Of a stretch of 64,000 bases of DNA, positions 1 through 9,302 are shown piece after piece. Source of the stretch: a bacterium (GTDB taxonomy: Bacteria > Cyanobacteriota > Vampirovibrionia > Obscuribacterales > Obscuribacteraceae); the NCBI GenBank assembly GCA_016124935.1, contig WGMS01000001.1, positions 248,001-312,000 on the forward strand, read 5' to 3'. The position numbers and the translations under genes are program-made. The notes under the pieces are model-generated. The model made no database searches, was not told where the DNA came from, and saw only the letters and a list, made by a program, of their open reading frames with translations. The first letter of the stretch is position 1; the number at the start of each line of letters is the position of its first letter.

Positions 1-338
1 TTTGTAAATATCGGTCCGGGAACGAATTTGAACTTACCCTCTTTCTGGTCGAAGATCTGAACGCCGGAGATATCAGAAGGCAAAAGGTCGGGGGTTGCCT
101 GAATTCTTTTGAAATCCGCCTGGATAGAGCTGGATAGACTTTTGGCAAGCAGGGTCTTGCCCACTCCCGGAACGTCCTCCAGAAGCACATGTCCGCCGGA
201 GAGCATAGCCACCACAGCCAGCTTGGAAGCTCTGGTCTGACCGACCAGGGCTTTGGCCATATTGTCTACCAGAAGCTTTGCACGGGGGCTGAGCTCGTTT
301 GTATTGGTACTGCCTGCCAGGGCTTGGGGTCGATTCAC
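1..338 (-). CDS. MoxR-family AAA+ ATPase, N-terminal part (truncated by window edge)
   Basis: Reverse-strand reading from GTG at 338 gives MNRPQALAGSTNTNELSPRAKLLVDNMAKALVGQTRASKLAVVAMLSGGHVLLEDVPGVGKTLLAKSLSSSIQADFKRIQATPDLLPSDISGVQIFDQKEGKFKFVPGPIF. Walker A (GVGKT) and the RIQATPDLLPSDISG motif are typical of MoxR. GAGGAG ribosome-binding site lies just upstream. Not in the supplied ORF track because it runs off the edge. Confidence 0.9.
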   Translation of the reverse strand, partial: MNRPQALAGSTNTNELSPRAKLLVDNMAKALVGQTRASKLAVVAMLSGGHVLLEDVPGVGKTLLAKSLSSSIQADFKRIQATPDLLPSDISGVQIFDQKEGKFKFVPGPIFT

Positions 339-516
339 CGGCTACTCCTCTATGTTCTTGATAACTTCTAAAATATGTGGCTGATCTGGCCGAATATACC
401 CACCGCGGCCAGGGGTCTAACACCAGCCAACTGAGACCGGTAATCTATAATCAGTGAACCGTGTAATGGGATGGATCCTGTATAATCATTAAAGAGTTTC
501 GTAGGACGAGAGAAGA

Positions 517-678
517 ATGTCGCAAAATACCAGATTTTTGTTGATAGCCCTGGCTCTGCTAGTGGTTTTCGGAATTTTCTTGCAATCCCTCATCGCTCGT
601 TCGCTGCAAGAGAGCTTCAGTCCGGATAATGCCGAACTGCCCAAGCTGCCCACCAAAACTCCAATCAACCTGAAATAG
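517..678 (+). CDS. Small single-TM protein (53 aa)
   Basis: ATG at 517 to TAG at 678: MSQNTRFLLIALALLVVFGIFLQSLIARSLQESFSPDNAELPKLPTKTPINLK. Hydrophobic N-terminal helix, purine-rich RBS (gacgagagaag). Below the ORF-track length cutoff. Confidence 0.55.
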   Translation: MSQNTRFLLIALALLVVFGIFLQSLIARSLQESFSPDNAELPKLPTKTPINLK

Positions 679-714
679 AAGCACAGTTATCGGAAGCCCG
701 CATCCAAAATGTGC

Positions 715-1887
715 TCACTGAGCCTCCGGCTCCGGCAAAGGAACTGCTTCAGATTCCGAAGTATTGGTCGGCTCCTCTTCAGACCGCTGTCTGCTTGCGT
801 TCAGATATTTAAATAGCACAGCCAGGGTACCGGCGACAGGTAGAGATACGATAATACCCAGAATACCGTCCAGCCTGGCACCAATCATAATGGCAATGAA
901 GACCAGCACCGGATGAAGACCGATGGCGTCTCCTATATAGCGTGGAGCGACCAGATTATCTTTCACCCACTGACAGATATTAAAGACGAGCACAAGGACG
1001 AGAATCTCCATCAGTCTGTTACCGCCGACATTGGCCATGCCGAGAAAGAGCACCGACACCAGAGCGGGGACAAAACCGATGGTCGGTCCTATAACCGGCA
1101 CTATCTCCCAGATCCCCAGGAATAGTCCCAGGGCAAGAGCATACTCCACTCCCAGGAGCATGTAGACGACCACCATGAAAACTCCGAAAAGTAGACCCAA
1201 AGCTATTTGACCGCGGAAAAATGCATTCAGACAACGATGAATCTCAGAAAGCGCTTCGGTCACGGTATGCTGATATTTGGAAGGACTTAGCCTTACCACC
1301 GATTCGATCATGCCCTTGCCGTCGAGAAGGAAATAGAACGTAAGCAACAGCACCGAAAGACCGTAGACAGCAAGGGTCATGGTTGAAATCGCCACCCCGG
1401 ACATCTGGGCGACGATGGCGGAGCCGTCCGGCTGCGGCAGTCGACTGACAAGAAGAGATACCATCTCATCGGTTCCGACATGGATGTCATATTTAGCCAG
1501 AGTAGTCTCCAGCGGCTTCAAATAGGCACCGGAGTTCTGGAGCAATGAGGGAAGCTCTTTGATAGTCAGTTCGATCAACTGGCTGAGCTGAAAGAGAATA
1601 GTCGGTATAACCAGTACGATGCCGACCAATGTAAATACGGCACCGAGAAAGTAGACTCCGGTGACGGCAAGCATTCGATTCTTGAATTTGCTATCCAAGA
1701 AGTCGACCAGACTGATTACCGTGTAAGTCAGGAAGACCGATACCGCAAGAATATGGAGGATATCGGAAAAAACTTCCGCCAACTTGAAAAGGAGAATGCA
1801 GATAAGAAGCGTAAGGCAGGTGATCACCAGCCTTCTCTGGACGATAACAAGACTATCCTGCCTCTCTTTATCTTCGTTGTCAGCCAT
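715..1887 (-). CDS. AI-2E family (PerM-like) transporter
   Basis: 390 aa multi-TM protein with LGIWEIVPVIGPTIGFVPALV and LVAPRYIGDAIGLHPVLVFIAIMIGARLDGILGIIVSLPVAG, characteristic of AI-2E/PerM permeases. Confidence 0.9.
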   Translation of the reverse strand: MADNEDKERQDSLVIVQRRLVITCLTLLICILLFKLAEVFSDILHILAVSVFLTYTVISLVDFLDSKFKNRMLAVTGVYFLGAVFTLVGIVLVIPTILFQLSQLIELTIKELPSLLQNSGAYLKPLETTLAKYDIHVGTDEMVSLLVSRLPQPDGSAIVAQMSGVAISTMTLAVYGLSVLLLTFYFLLDGKGMIESVVRLSPSKYQHTVTEALSEIHRCLNAFFRGQIALGLLFGVFMVVVYMLLGVEYALALGLFLGIWEIVPVIGPTIGFVPALVSVLFLGMANVGGNRLMEILVLVLVFNICQWVKDNLVAPRYIGDAIGLHPVLVFIAIMIGARLDGILGIIVSLPVAGTLAVLFKYLNASRQRSEEEPTNTSESEAVPLPEPEAQ

Positions 1888-2591
1888 CAGCTTTTGCCTC
1901 CGGCACCGACCACTTTCTCCAGATATTTCAAACGCTCCATCAAATTGCCGTCTCGTTTGATATCGGCAGAAAGCGAGACGGCACGCTTGTATTCGTAAAG
2001 AGAACTCTGGTGGTCGTTGAGTCGATAGTAGATATCGCCTAAAAGAGCATGGTAAGAAGCCTGGTTCGGTCTCAACAAAATGGCGAGCTTGATCTCTTTC
2101 TCCGCTTCTAGAAAGAGCGAACGCGCCGTCAAAACTTCGGCGAGGCGATAGTGGCTTTCGATATCGTCGGGATTAGTTTTGAGAGCCTTTCTGAACTCGG
2201 TCTCGGCTTCTTCGTTCTTATCCCTCTTCATGAGGATGAGACCCAGGTTGAAATGATAATCCGCTCGCTCCGGTCTTAGAACCAGGGCCTGACGAGCCTC
2301 CTTTTCTGCCGCTTCGAAATTGCCCATCTCTTTGAGGAGTACGGCATAGTTGTTGTGATAAGCAGCGCCACCGGGATAAAGCGCTATCGCTTTTCGATAG
2401 AGTTCACAGGCTTCGTTCAATTGTCCCCGGGATTGCAGTTCTATCGCTTCCAGATTAAGCCTTCTTGCCTCATCCCTATTGCGGTCACCGGCAAAGACAG
2501 AATCGCCCGGAAGCAACCCCGATAAGAGCAGAAGAATGACCGGGACCACAGTCCTCAGGGAGCATTCGGGTTGAGAAAAGATAATATTCAT
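1887..2591 (-). CDS. Secreted TPR-repeat protein
   Basis: N-terminal signal-like segment and tandem TPRs (NLEAIELQSRGQLNEACELYRKAIALYPGGAAYHNNYAVLLKEMGNFEAAEKEARQAL). Adjoins the AI-2E gene with a 1-bp overlap. Confidence 0.85.
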   Translation of the reverse strand: MNIIFSQPECSLRTVVPVILLLLSGLLPGDSVFAGDRNRDEARRLNLEAIELQSRGQLNEACELYRKAIALYPGGAAYHNNYAVLLKEMGNFEAAEKEARQALVLRPERADYHFNLGLILMKRDKNEEAETEFRKALKTNPDDIESHYRLAEVLTARSLFLEAEKEIKLAILLRPNQASYHALLGDIYYRLNDHQSSLYEYKRAVSLSADIKRDGNLMERLKYLEKVVGAGGKS

Positions 2592-2701
2592 GTCTATCTT
2601 TGCCCGGGGCGCGTGACTTGATCTAGACTTACCAGTGCCATGATAATTTTACATTCCCCGCTGGCACAACTGTATTGTTCACAGAGAATATAAGACTGAT
2701 A

Positions 2702-3676
2702 ATGTCGAATTTCAACAGTTTTCTAAAGTCGAAAGGCCTGGTGCTTTTTATGGCGATAGCGCTTGCCGGATCTATTGCGGCTGTCATCGTCCTTTCGATT
2801 GCGCTGGGGAAAGCAGGCGGCAGAGCGCGCTCTATGAAAATAGAGAACAGTCAACTGGCAAGCCAGGTGACCAATTTGTCCTCGGCAAGCAGAAGCGGGG
2901 AGGCGGCAGACAATCAAGAGTTTTTCAGACGCGACTTCGTCAGCCACAAAGACGGCATACCGGACAGTTATCTGTTGATCCCACCCAAACAGCAGCCCCT
3001 CTCCAACAAATACACCCTCATCGTCTATCTTCACGGCATGGGCTCTAATTATCTCGAACCCTATGTGGTGGCAAACAAAACCCCAATAGCACCTGCAATA
3101 AGAGAAGCTTTTCCCAGTGCTGTAATCGCTTCTTTGAATTACAGAAAGAGCAATGCCTGGGGAAATGAACTCGCCCTTGCCGACATAAACCAGAATATAA
3201 CCGAAATAAGCCACGCCTATCCTCTGGATTCAATCATAGTTATGGGCACCAGTATGGGTGGCAGCGTCGCCTTGAATTATCCTGCGGTGGCACCGGATGC
3301 GATAAGAGATAAAATCCGTGGTGTAGTCAGTGTCGAAGGCACAGGAGACCTGGCAGAGTTATTTCGAAAAACCAGAGTAGATGTGGTTCGACTGGGGGTG
3401 GCTGAAGCGATGGGCGGGGCACCGGAACAAACCCCGGAGAATTATAAAAAGGCGAGCTTGCTGCGGCATATAGAGCAGCTTCCGAAAGATATCTCCTTCG
3501 CCATCGTCTCGGCCAGAAAAGATAAAACCGTCCCGCCGGTGCTCCAAAAAGATGCCGCCGCCGCTCTGGAGAAAAACGGCTTTCGCTGCAGATTGACCGA
3601 AATAGACCTGGATCATGAATTTCCCGAACCCCAGATCTATGTTGACGCGCTCAAATTCGTTGTGCAAAATCGCTAA
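2702..3676 (+). CDS. Membrane-anchored alpha/beta hydrolase
   Basis: N-terminal TM, YLHGMGSNY oxyanion region, nucleophile elbow GTSMGGS, C-terminal DLDHEFP histidine. ORF track starts at 2675; ATG at 2702 (MSNFNSFLKS) is a likely start. Confidence 0.8.
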   Translation: MSNFNSFLKSKGLVLFMAIALAGSIAAVIVLSIALGKAGGRARSMKIENSQLASQVTNLSSASRSGEAADNQEFFRRDFVSHKDGIPDSYLLIPPKQQPLSNKYTLIVYLHGMGSNYLEPYVVANKTPIAPAIREAFPSAVIASLNYRKSNAWGNELALADINQNITEISHAYPLDSIIVMGTSMGGSVALNYPAVAPDAIRDKIRGVVSVEGTGDLAELFRKTRVDVVRLGVAEAMGGAPEQTPENYKKASLLRHIEQLPKDISFAIVSARKDKTVPPVLQKDAAAALEKNGFRCRLTEIDLDHEFPEPQIYVDALKFVVQNR

Positions 3677-3716
3677 TTCTAGTATCTTAAATGGAGAAAA
3701 GAAAAGATATTTCGCT

Positions 3717-5054
3717 ATGGCACCATATATAGTATCTACTAAAAGAAGACGTTTTTTTCTGATCGGGCTATCCTGCTTGCTCGGTCTTGGCAATATTCCA
3801 GGCTTGCAAGAAATCATGCCGCCGGCTACCGCCCAGGTCGAGTACTGGAACAACGAGCCTAGAAAACGCTCTCAAAACCTTTCTTCCAGCGCTCTCAACC
3901 ATCTAAAGAATATCAACGCCGGCAAAAAGCGAAGCCGCTCAGGGAAAGGAGGGGATCTGGTAGAAGCGGTTCGGTTGCTGGAGAAAGCCATCCAGACCGA
4001 TCCCCAAGATCCGCTGCCCCACTATTTGCTTGGCATCGCGCTTGCCATGCAGGAAAAATACGATAAAACGCTGCCCCTGCTTCAGAAGGCAAACAAGCTG
4101 GATCCCCGGGAAGAAGAGATTCTTCTTGCCACCGGTCTGGCCCAGCATCTGGCTGGCAACTATGAAAAGGCGATCTCGATCTGGGAGAAGCTGCTCTCAA
4201 GAACCTCCCGCAAAGCTCCGATTCTGGTTTGTATCGGTCATGCCCGCTTGCGCCATGGCGAGCTGGAGGAGGCGGTGGAGAGCTTCGACAGAGCCCATGA
4301 GCAAGAACCAGGTTTGCAAGCCGCTCACGAAGGCATGGCCAGAGTCTACTTCCTGGCAGGCGACCTTGAAAAAGCACGGGTTGCCGCCGAACACGCGCAA
4401 TCCATAGAGAGTTATCCTCCGGTAGAGCTGATCCTGGCCGAGATAGCCTTTCTACAAGGTGATCGGTCGACAGCCGAAAGCCATCTAAAAGCATGGAAAA
4501 AAGGCTTGAGCAGAGGAAAACCAAATAAATCAATGACCCAGATAGGCTTTTCTCGCCAGCATGATTTCCGATGGGACCCTTTTATCGTAGATGATTTCGA
4601 CTCGGCAGAAGCGATGCGTGCCCGCAACGCCATTCGCCAGGCACCGGACAAAGCCTCCCGCTACTCCGGCAAATCGAGCCTGCGCGCTGTGGAAGCCCGG
4701 GTTGATCAAGCCCTTTCCAACAAACCATCGGATTATTTTCTCAAACATCAAAAAGGACTGATAGCGCTCGCCGGAGGCAAAAAAGAAGAGGCGCTGAAAT
4801 CCTTGCGAGAAAGCATCAGTTTGTGCCCGGGCAACCAGGTGGATCTGCTCAATCTGGTACTGGCAAGCGGCAACCTCGGTGGAGGAGCCTGGTTGAAGCG
4901 TTACAGAAGCGTCTATCCGAATGCCAGACTGGCGTCGACCTTCGACAACCTGGCGGCGGCGCCAGCTACTGATTCAACCAAAGAACCTCCCGCGCCTCAA
5001 AAGGAAATCCCGGTAGAAAAACAAGCTGAGAGCTCCCCTTCTCCTTTTGATTGA
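3717..5054 (+). CDS. TPR-repeat protein with N-terminal signal/anchor
   Basis: MAPYIVSTKRRRFFLIGLSCLLGLGNIPG signal followed by TPRs (VEAVRLLEKAIQTDPQDPLPHYLLGIALAMQEKYDKTLPLLQKANKLDP). Start trimmed from the ORF-track start 3615, which overlaps the previous gene. Confidence 0.8.
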   Translation: MAPYIVSTKRRRFFLIGLSCLLGLGNIPGLQEIMPPATAQVEYWNNEPRKRSQNLSSSALNHLKNINAGKKRSRSGKGGDLVEAVRLLEKAIQTDPQDPLPHYLLGIALAMQEKYDKTLPLLQKANKLDPREEEILLATGLAQHLAGNYEKAISIWEKLLSRTSRKAPILVCIGHARLRHGELEEAVESFDRAHEQEPGLQAAHEGMARVYFLAGDLEKARVAAEHAQSIESYPPVELILAEIAFLQGDRSTAESHLKAWKKGLSRGKPNKSMTQIGFSRQHDFRWDPFIVDDFDSAEAMRARNAIRQAPDKASRYSGKSSLRAVEARVDQALSNKPSDYFLKHQKGLIALAGGKKEEALKSLRESISLCPGNQVDLLNLVLASGNLGGGAWLKRYRSVYPNARLASTFDNLAAAPATDSTKEPPAPQKEIPVEKQAESSPSPFD

Positions 5055-5320
5055 TGAATGAAGACAGCAACAAAGTAAATACGGGCACCGGCGCCTTTGT
5101 CTTGAAAGCGCTCGGTCTGGTGCTTGTTTTTATATTTCTGATCAACACCGTGGTGCTTCTTTTCGTCTACAACAAAATAGAAGGAATGGAGCAGGGTTCC
5201 GGCGGCAGCACCCAGCAAGATATCGAGGCGCTCAATCGCTCGGGAAGCAAAGACTTGAAGCGCCTGCAGAAGCAATTCGAGGCCATGGAAAAAGCCGACA
5301 CTAAAGACGATATCAGATAG
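5051..5320 (+). CDS. Small single-TM protein with coiled-coil tail
   Basis: 89 aa, one hydrophobic helix (ALGLVLVFIFLINTVVLLFVYNKI), start overlaps the upstream stop (translational coupling). Confidence 0.6.
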   Translation: MMNEDSNKVNTGTGAFVLKALGLVLVFIFLINTVVLLFVYNKIEGMEQGSGGSTQQDIEALNRSGSKDLKRLQKQFEAMEKADTKDDIR

Positions 5321-5347
5321 AAGAAGAGTACAAGAACAAGAACAAGA

Positions 5348-5929
5348 TCAGGATTTGACCTTCTTCCAGTGACTGACATAATGCAGCTTCTTCCATTCTC
5401 CCTGCTTTTTCACAAAGATATCGGTACTCTTAGATTCGTAAGTGCCGGGTTTCTTAGTACCGCCGATAACCTTCACCGCCTTGAAAGTAACCACTGCGGT
5501 GTCACCGTTTACTTTGGCATAGGGATGCTCGATGGTATAGGAGAGAACAGGGTTCGGTCCGACATGGGAATCCTTCCATCTTTTCTCCACATACTCGAGA
5601 ACCGCTTTCTTCCCCACAATAAGCTTCTTCTTAGTATCATCAAATACGGTGACATCGTCATCCAGATACTTGCTGAAGGCCTCGAAATCCCCCTGCGAAT
5701 AGGTTTTAGACACTTTCATCAAAGTATCAATCACCACCTTGGACTCTTCGCAAGCGGCGTGGGGGCTGAGACAGGAGACCCTGGACTTATCCGTTGCAGG
5801 CTCTTCTGTCCCTTCTGCAAAAGCTGTTTGCATGGGAACAAGCGCTTGAATCAGAACCACCATAAAAGCGGTCCGCTCCATTGTTCTCGAAAATCTAGAT
5901 TTGTTTTGACTTGTCATAACTTTCACCAT
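5348..5929 (-). CDS. Secreted SnoaL/DUF4440-like (NTF2-fold) protein
   Basis: Signal-like N-terminus then YSQGDFEAFSKYLDDDVTVFDDTKKKLIVGKKAVLEYVEKRWK...DIFVKKQGEWKKLHYVSHWKKV, typical of NTF2-like DUF4440 proteins. Confidence 0.75.
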   Translation of the reverse strand: MVKVMTSQNKSRFSRTMERTAFMVVLIQALVPMQTAFAEGTEEPATDKSRVSCLSPHAACEESKVVIDTLMKVSKTYSQGDFEAFSKYLDDDVTVFDDTKKKLIVGKKAVLEYVEKRWKDSHVGPNPVLSYTIEHPYAKVNGDTAVVTFKAVKVIGGTKKPGTYESKSTDIFVKKQGEWKKLHYVSHWKKVKS

Positions 5930-5941
5930 CGCCCAGTTGAA

Positions 5942-6223
5942 TCAACTCGCTCTGCGAATTGCGTCCTCGATATCTCTCAGAGCTCTATCAGTGTCCCTGA
6001 TATAGCTCTCGACTATGCCGAGTTGCTTGTCGAGTTCCGCCATTTTGCCTTTGATCTCGTCAGCCTTGACCGCCAGGTGAGAGCGTTGATCTAATAACGC
6101 GTCCCTGGTCTTGCCCAGATTGTTGGCCACGGTTCGGTCATAGGCCTGAGCATATCCAATAGACCAGAACATCAAAGCAAATGCAAGCATTTTTATGGTG
6201 CTCTTGAATTTGAACCTGAACAA
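5942..6223 (-). CDS. Small secreted coiled-coil protein
   Basis: 93 aa, signal-like N-terminus (MLAFALMFWSIGYAQA) then a charged helical region. Confidence 0.55.
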   Translation of the reverse strand: MFRFKFKSTIKMLAFALMFWSIGYAQAYDRTVANNLGKTRDALLDQRSHLAVKADEIKGKMAELDKQLGIVESYIRDTDRALRDIEDAIRRAS

Positions 6224-6369
6224 TAGCCTTCTCCTTCTCCATCCATAAAATCACGGAAACTCGAACTGAAATATGATACTTTGCAACCGCATAAATCTCA
6301 AGCAGTCGAGAGGGACGATCGCCTGGCATAATATCAATCGTGATTATAGTGAAAAGTGAGTAAGCAGTC

Positions 6370-7299
6370 TTGAATAAAACCGAGAGCGGATGCAACCAAT
6401 CAAAATGGCATCTGGACGACAATCTGGAGAGTATGCTCGATAGAGCGATTGATCTGGCTCTCGATGAAGATCTGGGAACGCTAGCCGGTATCAACGGCGG
6501 AGTCGACATCACAACAATCTCGACAGTGCCCGCAAAAGCCATGGGTAGCGCCCGGGTCATACTTAAAGAGCCCGCGGTGCTGGCCGGCCTTGATGTGCTG
6601 AAGCGGGTCTTCGATAGATTGGCAAGCCGGGATGAAGAGGCGGAAAAATTCGATTTCGAAGCCTGCCTGGAAGAAGGGACCTATATAGAGGATCCTCCCA
6701 CCGTTGTTCTCACCTTAAAAGGACCGGCCCGGGCGATTCTTACCGGAGAGCGCCTGGCCCTCAACTTGATGCAGCGTATGTGCGGGGTCGCCACCATCAC
6801 CAGAGGTTTCGTAAAAAAGGTAGAGGGCACAGGTATCAAAGTGCTGGACACTAGAAAGACCACACCCTGCCTGAGAGCCTTCGACCGCATTGCGGTGCGC
6901 CTTGGCGGTGGAGTAAATCATAGAAGCGGTTTGTATGACCTGATTTTGATCAAGGACAACCATATAGCCATGGCAGGCTCTATAAAAGCAGCCATCGAAG
7001 CGGCAAGAAGCCTTTATCCGGATGCACCGATAGAGGTGGAGACCCGCACCCTCGAAGAGGTAGAGCAAGCTTCTGAACTGGAGCCGGAGCACATCCTGCT
7101 TGACAACATGGATCCCAAGACGGTGAAAGAGGCCATTGCCATAATCGACGGTAGAAGCCTGGTGGAGATCTCGGGCGGAATCAATATCGATACCATTGCA
7201 ACCTATGTAATCGAGGGCGTCGACGCCATCTCGGTGGGTGCGCTCACCCACTCGGCACCGGCTATAGACATAAGCCTGGACATGGATTTGAGGTCCTGA
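6370..7299 (+). CDS. nadC: Nicotinate-nucleotide pyrophosphorylase (carboxylating)
   Basis: LDEDLG, GERLALNLMQRMCGVATITR, DTRKTTPCLRAFDRIAVRLGGGVNHRSGLYDLILIKDNHI and EVETRTLEEVEQA motifs are diagnostic. Confidence 0.96.
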   Translation: MNKTESGCNQSKWHLDDNLESMLDRAIDLALDEDLGTLAGINGGVDITTISTVPAKAMGSARVILKEPAVLAGLDVLKRVFDRLASRDEEAEKFDFEACLEEGTYIEDPPTVVLTLKGPARAILTGERLALNLMQRMCGVATITRGFVKKVEGTGIKVLDTRKTTPCLRAFDRIAVRLGGGVNHRSGLYDLILIKDNHIAMAGSIKAAIEAARSLYPDAPIEVETRTLEEVEQASELEPEHILLDNMDPKTVKEAIAIIDGRSLVEISGGINIDTIATYVIEGVDAISVGALTHSAPAIDISLDMDLRS

Positions 7300-7578
7300 A
7301 TCAAAATCGCGATGATACCGAAATCGAGTTGGCAAGCGACTAAATCTTCTTAACAAACTGCTTAACAAAAGCCTGGTTACGTCTTGAAACCAGCATATAG
7401 CCAGGGGTTGCAACGATCACCCTCGATATATATCCTCTGCCTACCAGCTGTTCCCATTTAGTAGTTAAGGGTATACACTTGAATCCATCTTCAGATTGTC
7501 TTTATTTTTTTCGACACACTCTAGACAAAGTGGCTCTGAAGAACTGGCGTCTCAATGTAAGTTGATAGGGTTGAAATT

Positions 7579-7995
7579 ATGAATGATCAGGTCAAAGTTT
7601 TTATAATCGACGATTCGGAGCCGACCTTGTTCATGCTCAACCTCTGGCTCGATCATATGGACGATATAGAAGTGGTCGGCACCGCCCTTGTCAGCGACGA
7701 ATTCAAAGCAAGAGTGCTGGAGAGTGAAGCCGATGTGATCATTTGCAACTGGCATATGACTGGTCGCGGCTATGCCCAGCTGCAGGAACTGAAAAGAGAG
7801 AACCGCTCTCCTGCCCTTATCTCGATTAGAGACGGCAACTATCTTCCCCTCGAAGGTGTTCTCAACCAGACCCCCGAGACCCTGATTCCCACCACCGCCA
7901 CCGGTGAAAGTTTGCTTGCGGCGATCAAAAGAAGCGCCGAGAAAAGAAGTCTTGTTGCTAAAGTAGTAGAGTTGGGACTCAGCGAAGCCTGCTGA
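7579..7995 (+). CDS. Stand-alone receiver-like domain protein, atypical
   Basis: KVFIIDDSEPTLFMLNLWLDHMDDIEVVGTA...ADVIICNWHMTGRG has receiver-domain layout, but Asn at the phospho-acceptor position. Confidence 0.7.
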   Translation: MNDQVKVFIIDDSEPTLFMLNLWLDHMDDIEVVGTALVSDEFKARVLESEADVIICNWHMTGRGYAQLQELKRENRSPALISIRDGNYLPLEGVLNQTPETLIPTTATGESLLAAIKRSAEKRSLVAKVVELGLSEAC

Positions 7996-8036
7996 AATTC
8001 CGCCATCCGCCACTCCGCAAGCTGGACTGAGACCTG

Positions 8037-9248
8037 GTGAGCATCTCCGGTTTAGAATTCCTGGCTTATCTATTCTCCCTGCTCGTCCTCGAGCTGGCGG
8101 CGAGAGCCTGGATATTCAAAAGTCTGAATAAAGAAGAAGATTCTGCCACCGCTTTGAACAGCCAGAGAGAAGCTTTGCGTCCCGCGGAAATAGCATATTT
8201 AATCAGAGGCGGTGATACCACCCATGCCCTTATCGTCTTAGCTGCCGACTTGATGCAAAGGGCGCTGAAGCGTGGTGATGATATGAGCTTTTTGAATCAG
8301 CTCACCGACTACGAGAAAAACATGTGGACAGTCACTAAAAAGGCTCTAACCGACTGGGCGCAGCAGAAAGCGAAGCAGACTATTCTAGGCAATGCGCGCA
8401 ATCCCATACAGATTGCCAAACGGCTCTCCTTCCTTTATCGCTTCATAACAAGCTCACTCAGTACGATGATAAAGGATTCTATAAACGATCCCAATAGATT
8501 GCGGAAGTACTTTTCCGCCCAGGGGCTGTGGAGAATCATCGCCGATTTCACCGGCGCCGGATACAGACAGGCTTTTGAAAAGGAAATTCGAGAGACCCTT
8601 CTGAGAAGAGGACTTCTCATTGAAGCAGCAAGAAGAAAGAAACATGCCTCGCTTCTGTTGACCGCTTCCATTCTTGGTTTTGCAGGGGTATTTATAGTTG
8701 CCGCCCTGGCTTTCAAGACCTGGTATCTGGCCCTTGTCCTTGGAACAGGCTCGCTTGTCGCTGCCGCTATCTTTCGGACAGTCCTGATTGCACGCCAACT
8801 TCTGCCATTCTATGAAGAGCTTGCGGTGGTGGCAAATCAGATAGAGAGAACCTCCAGGCGACTCAATCTGGTAAAGTTCTTGCTTCGATCTGTGGACACG
8901 CTCAACTGGTTGGTTGCGATCCTGCTTGGTGGCATTATATCGGTGCTGGTGCTTACTCTGGCTAAACTGCTCTATTTTGAAGGCGGCGGCGACCTGGTCC
9001 TTGGTTATCTCGGTCTTTTTGTCGCCAACTTCGCCTGTGTCGATTTACTGTTCAAGGCTCTTGATCTGAGCTTCAACGATCAGCCAAGCGCCAGCGCCAG
9101 GGAAGAGATTCGACTTCTGAAAGAGGATCTCAGAGAGATTAAGCCGCTCAATTCTTTCAAAGAATACCTGGACAGTCAGGTATACAATCCGAAGTTTTCA
9201 CGACTGATTGCCGTCTATGGCATCGAGACCCTTTTTATTCTTGCTTAG
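8037..9248 (+). CDS. Multi-TM membrane protein, possibly related to TIGR04222-type proteins
   Basis: 403 aa, GTG start. N-terminal LRPAEIAYLIRGGDTTHALIVLAADLMQRALKRG resembles the P-x-E-x-AYL-x-GG segment of TIGR04222-type membrane proteins. Confidence 0.6.
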   Translation: MSISGLEFLAYLFSLLVLELAARAWIFKSLNKEEDSATALNSQREALRPAEIAYLIRGGDTTHALIVLAADLMQRALKRGDDMSFLNQLTDYEKNMWTVTKKALTDWAQQKAKQTILGNARNPIQIAKRLSFLYRFITSSLSTMIKDSINDPNRLRKYFSAQGLWRIIADFTGAGYRQAFEKEIRETLLRRGLLIEAARRKKHASLLLTASILGFAGVFIVAALAFKTWYLALVLGTGSLVAAAIFRTVLIARQLLPFYEELAVVANQIERTSRRLNLVKFLLRSVDTLNWLVAILLGGIISVLVLTLAKLLYFEGGGDLVLGYLGLFVANFACVDLLFKALDLSFNDQPSASAREEIRLLKEDLREIKPLNSFKEYLDSQVYNPKFSRLIAVYGIETLFILA

Positions 9249-9302
9249 TATAGAGCGCTTTCGACAACTTCTCTTTACATCCAGGTCTTCCCCAACGTAA
9301 AA

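Noticed and set aside
73-423. 116-aa minus-strand ORF at the left edge
   Set aside because: Wrong frame; the MoxR reading frame from GTG 338 is the real one.
6715-7413. Long minus-strand ORF (232 aa) opposite nadC
   Set aside because: Antisense shadow of a confidently identified gene; no recognisable domain.
7300-7578. Possible tRNA or ncRNA in the nadC-receiver gap
   Set aside because: No T-loop GGTTCRANTCC or cloverleaf could be recognised by eye; a tRNAscan/Infernal run would be decisive.
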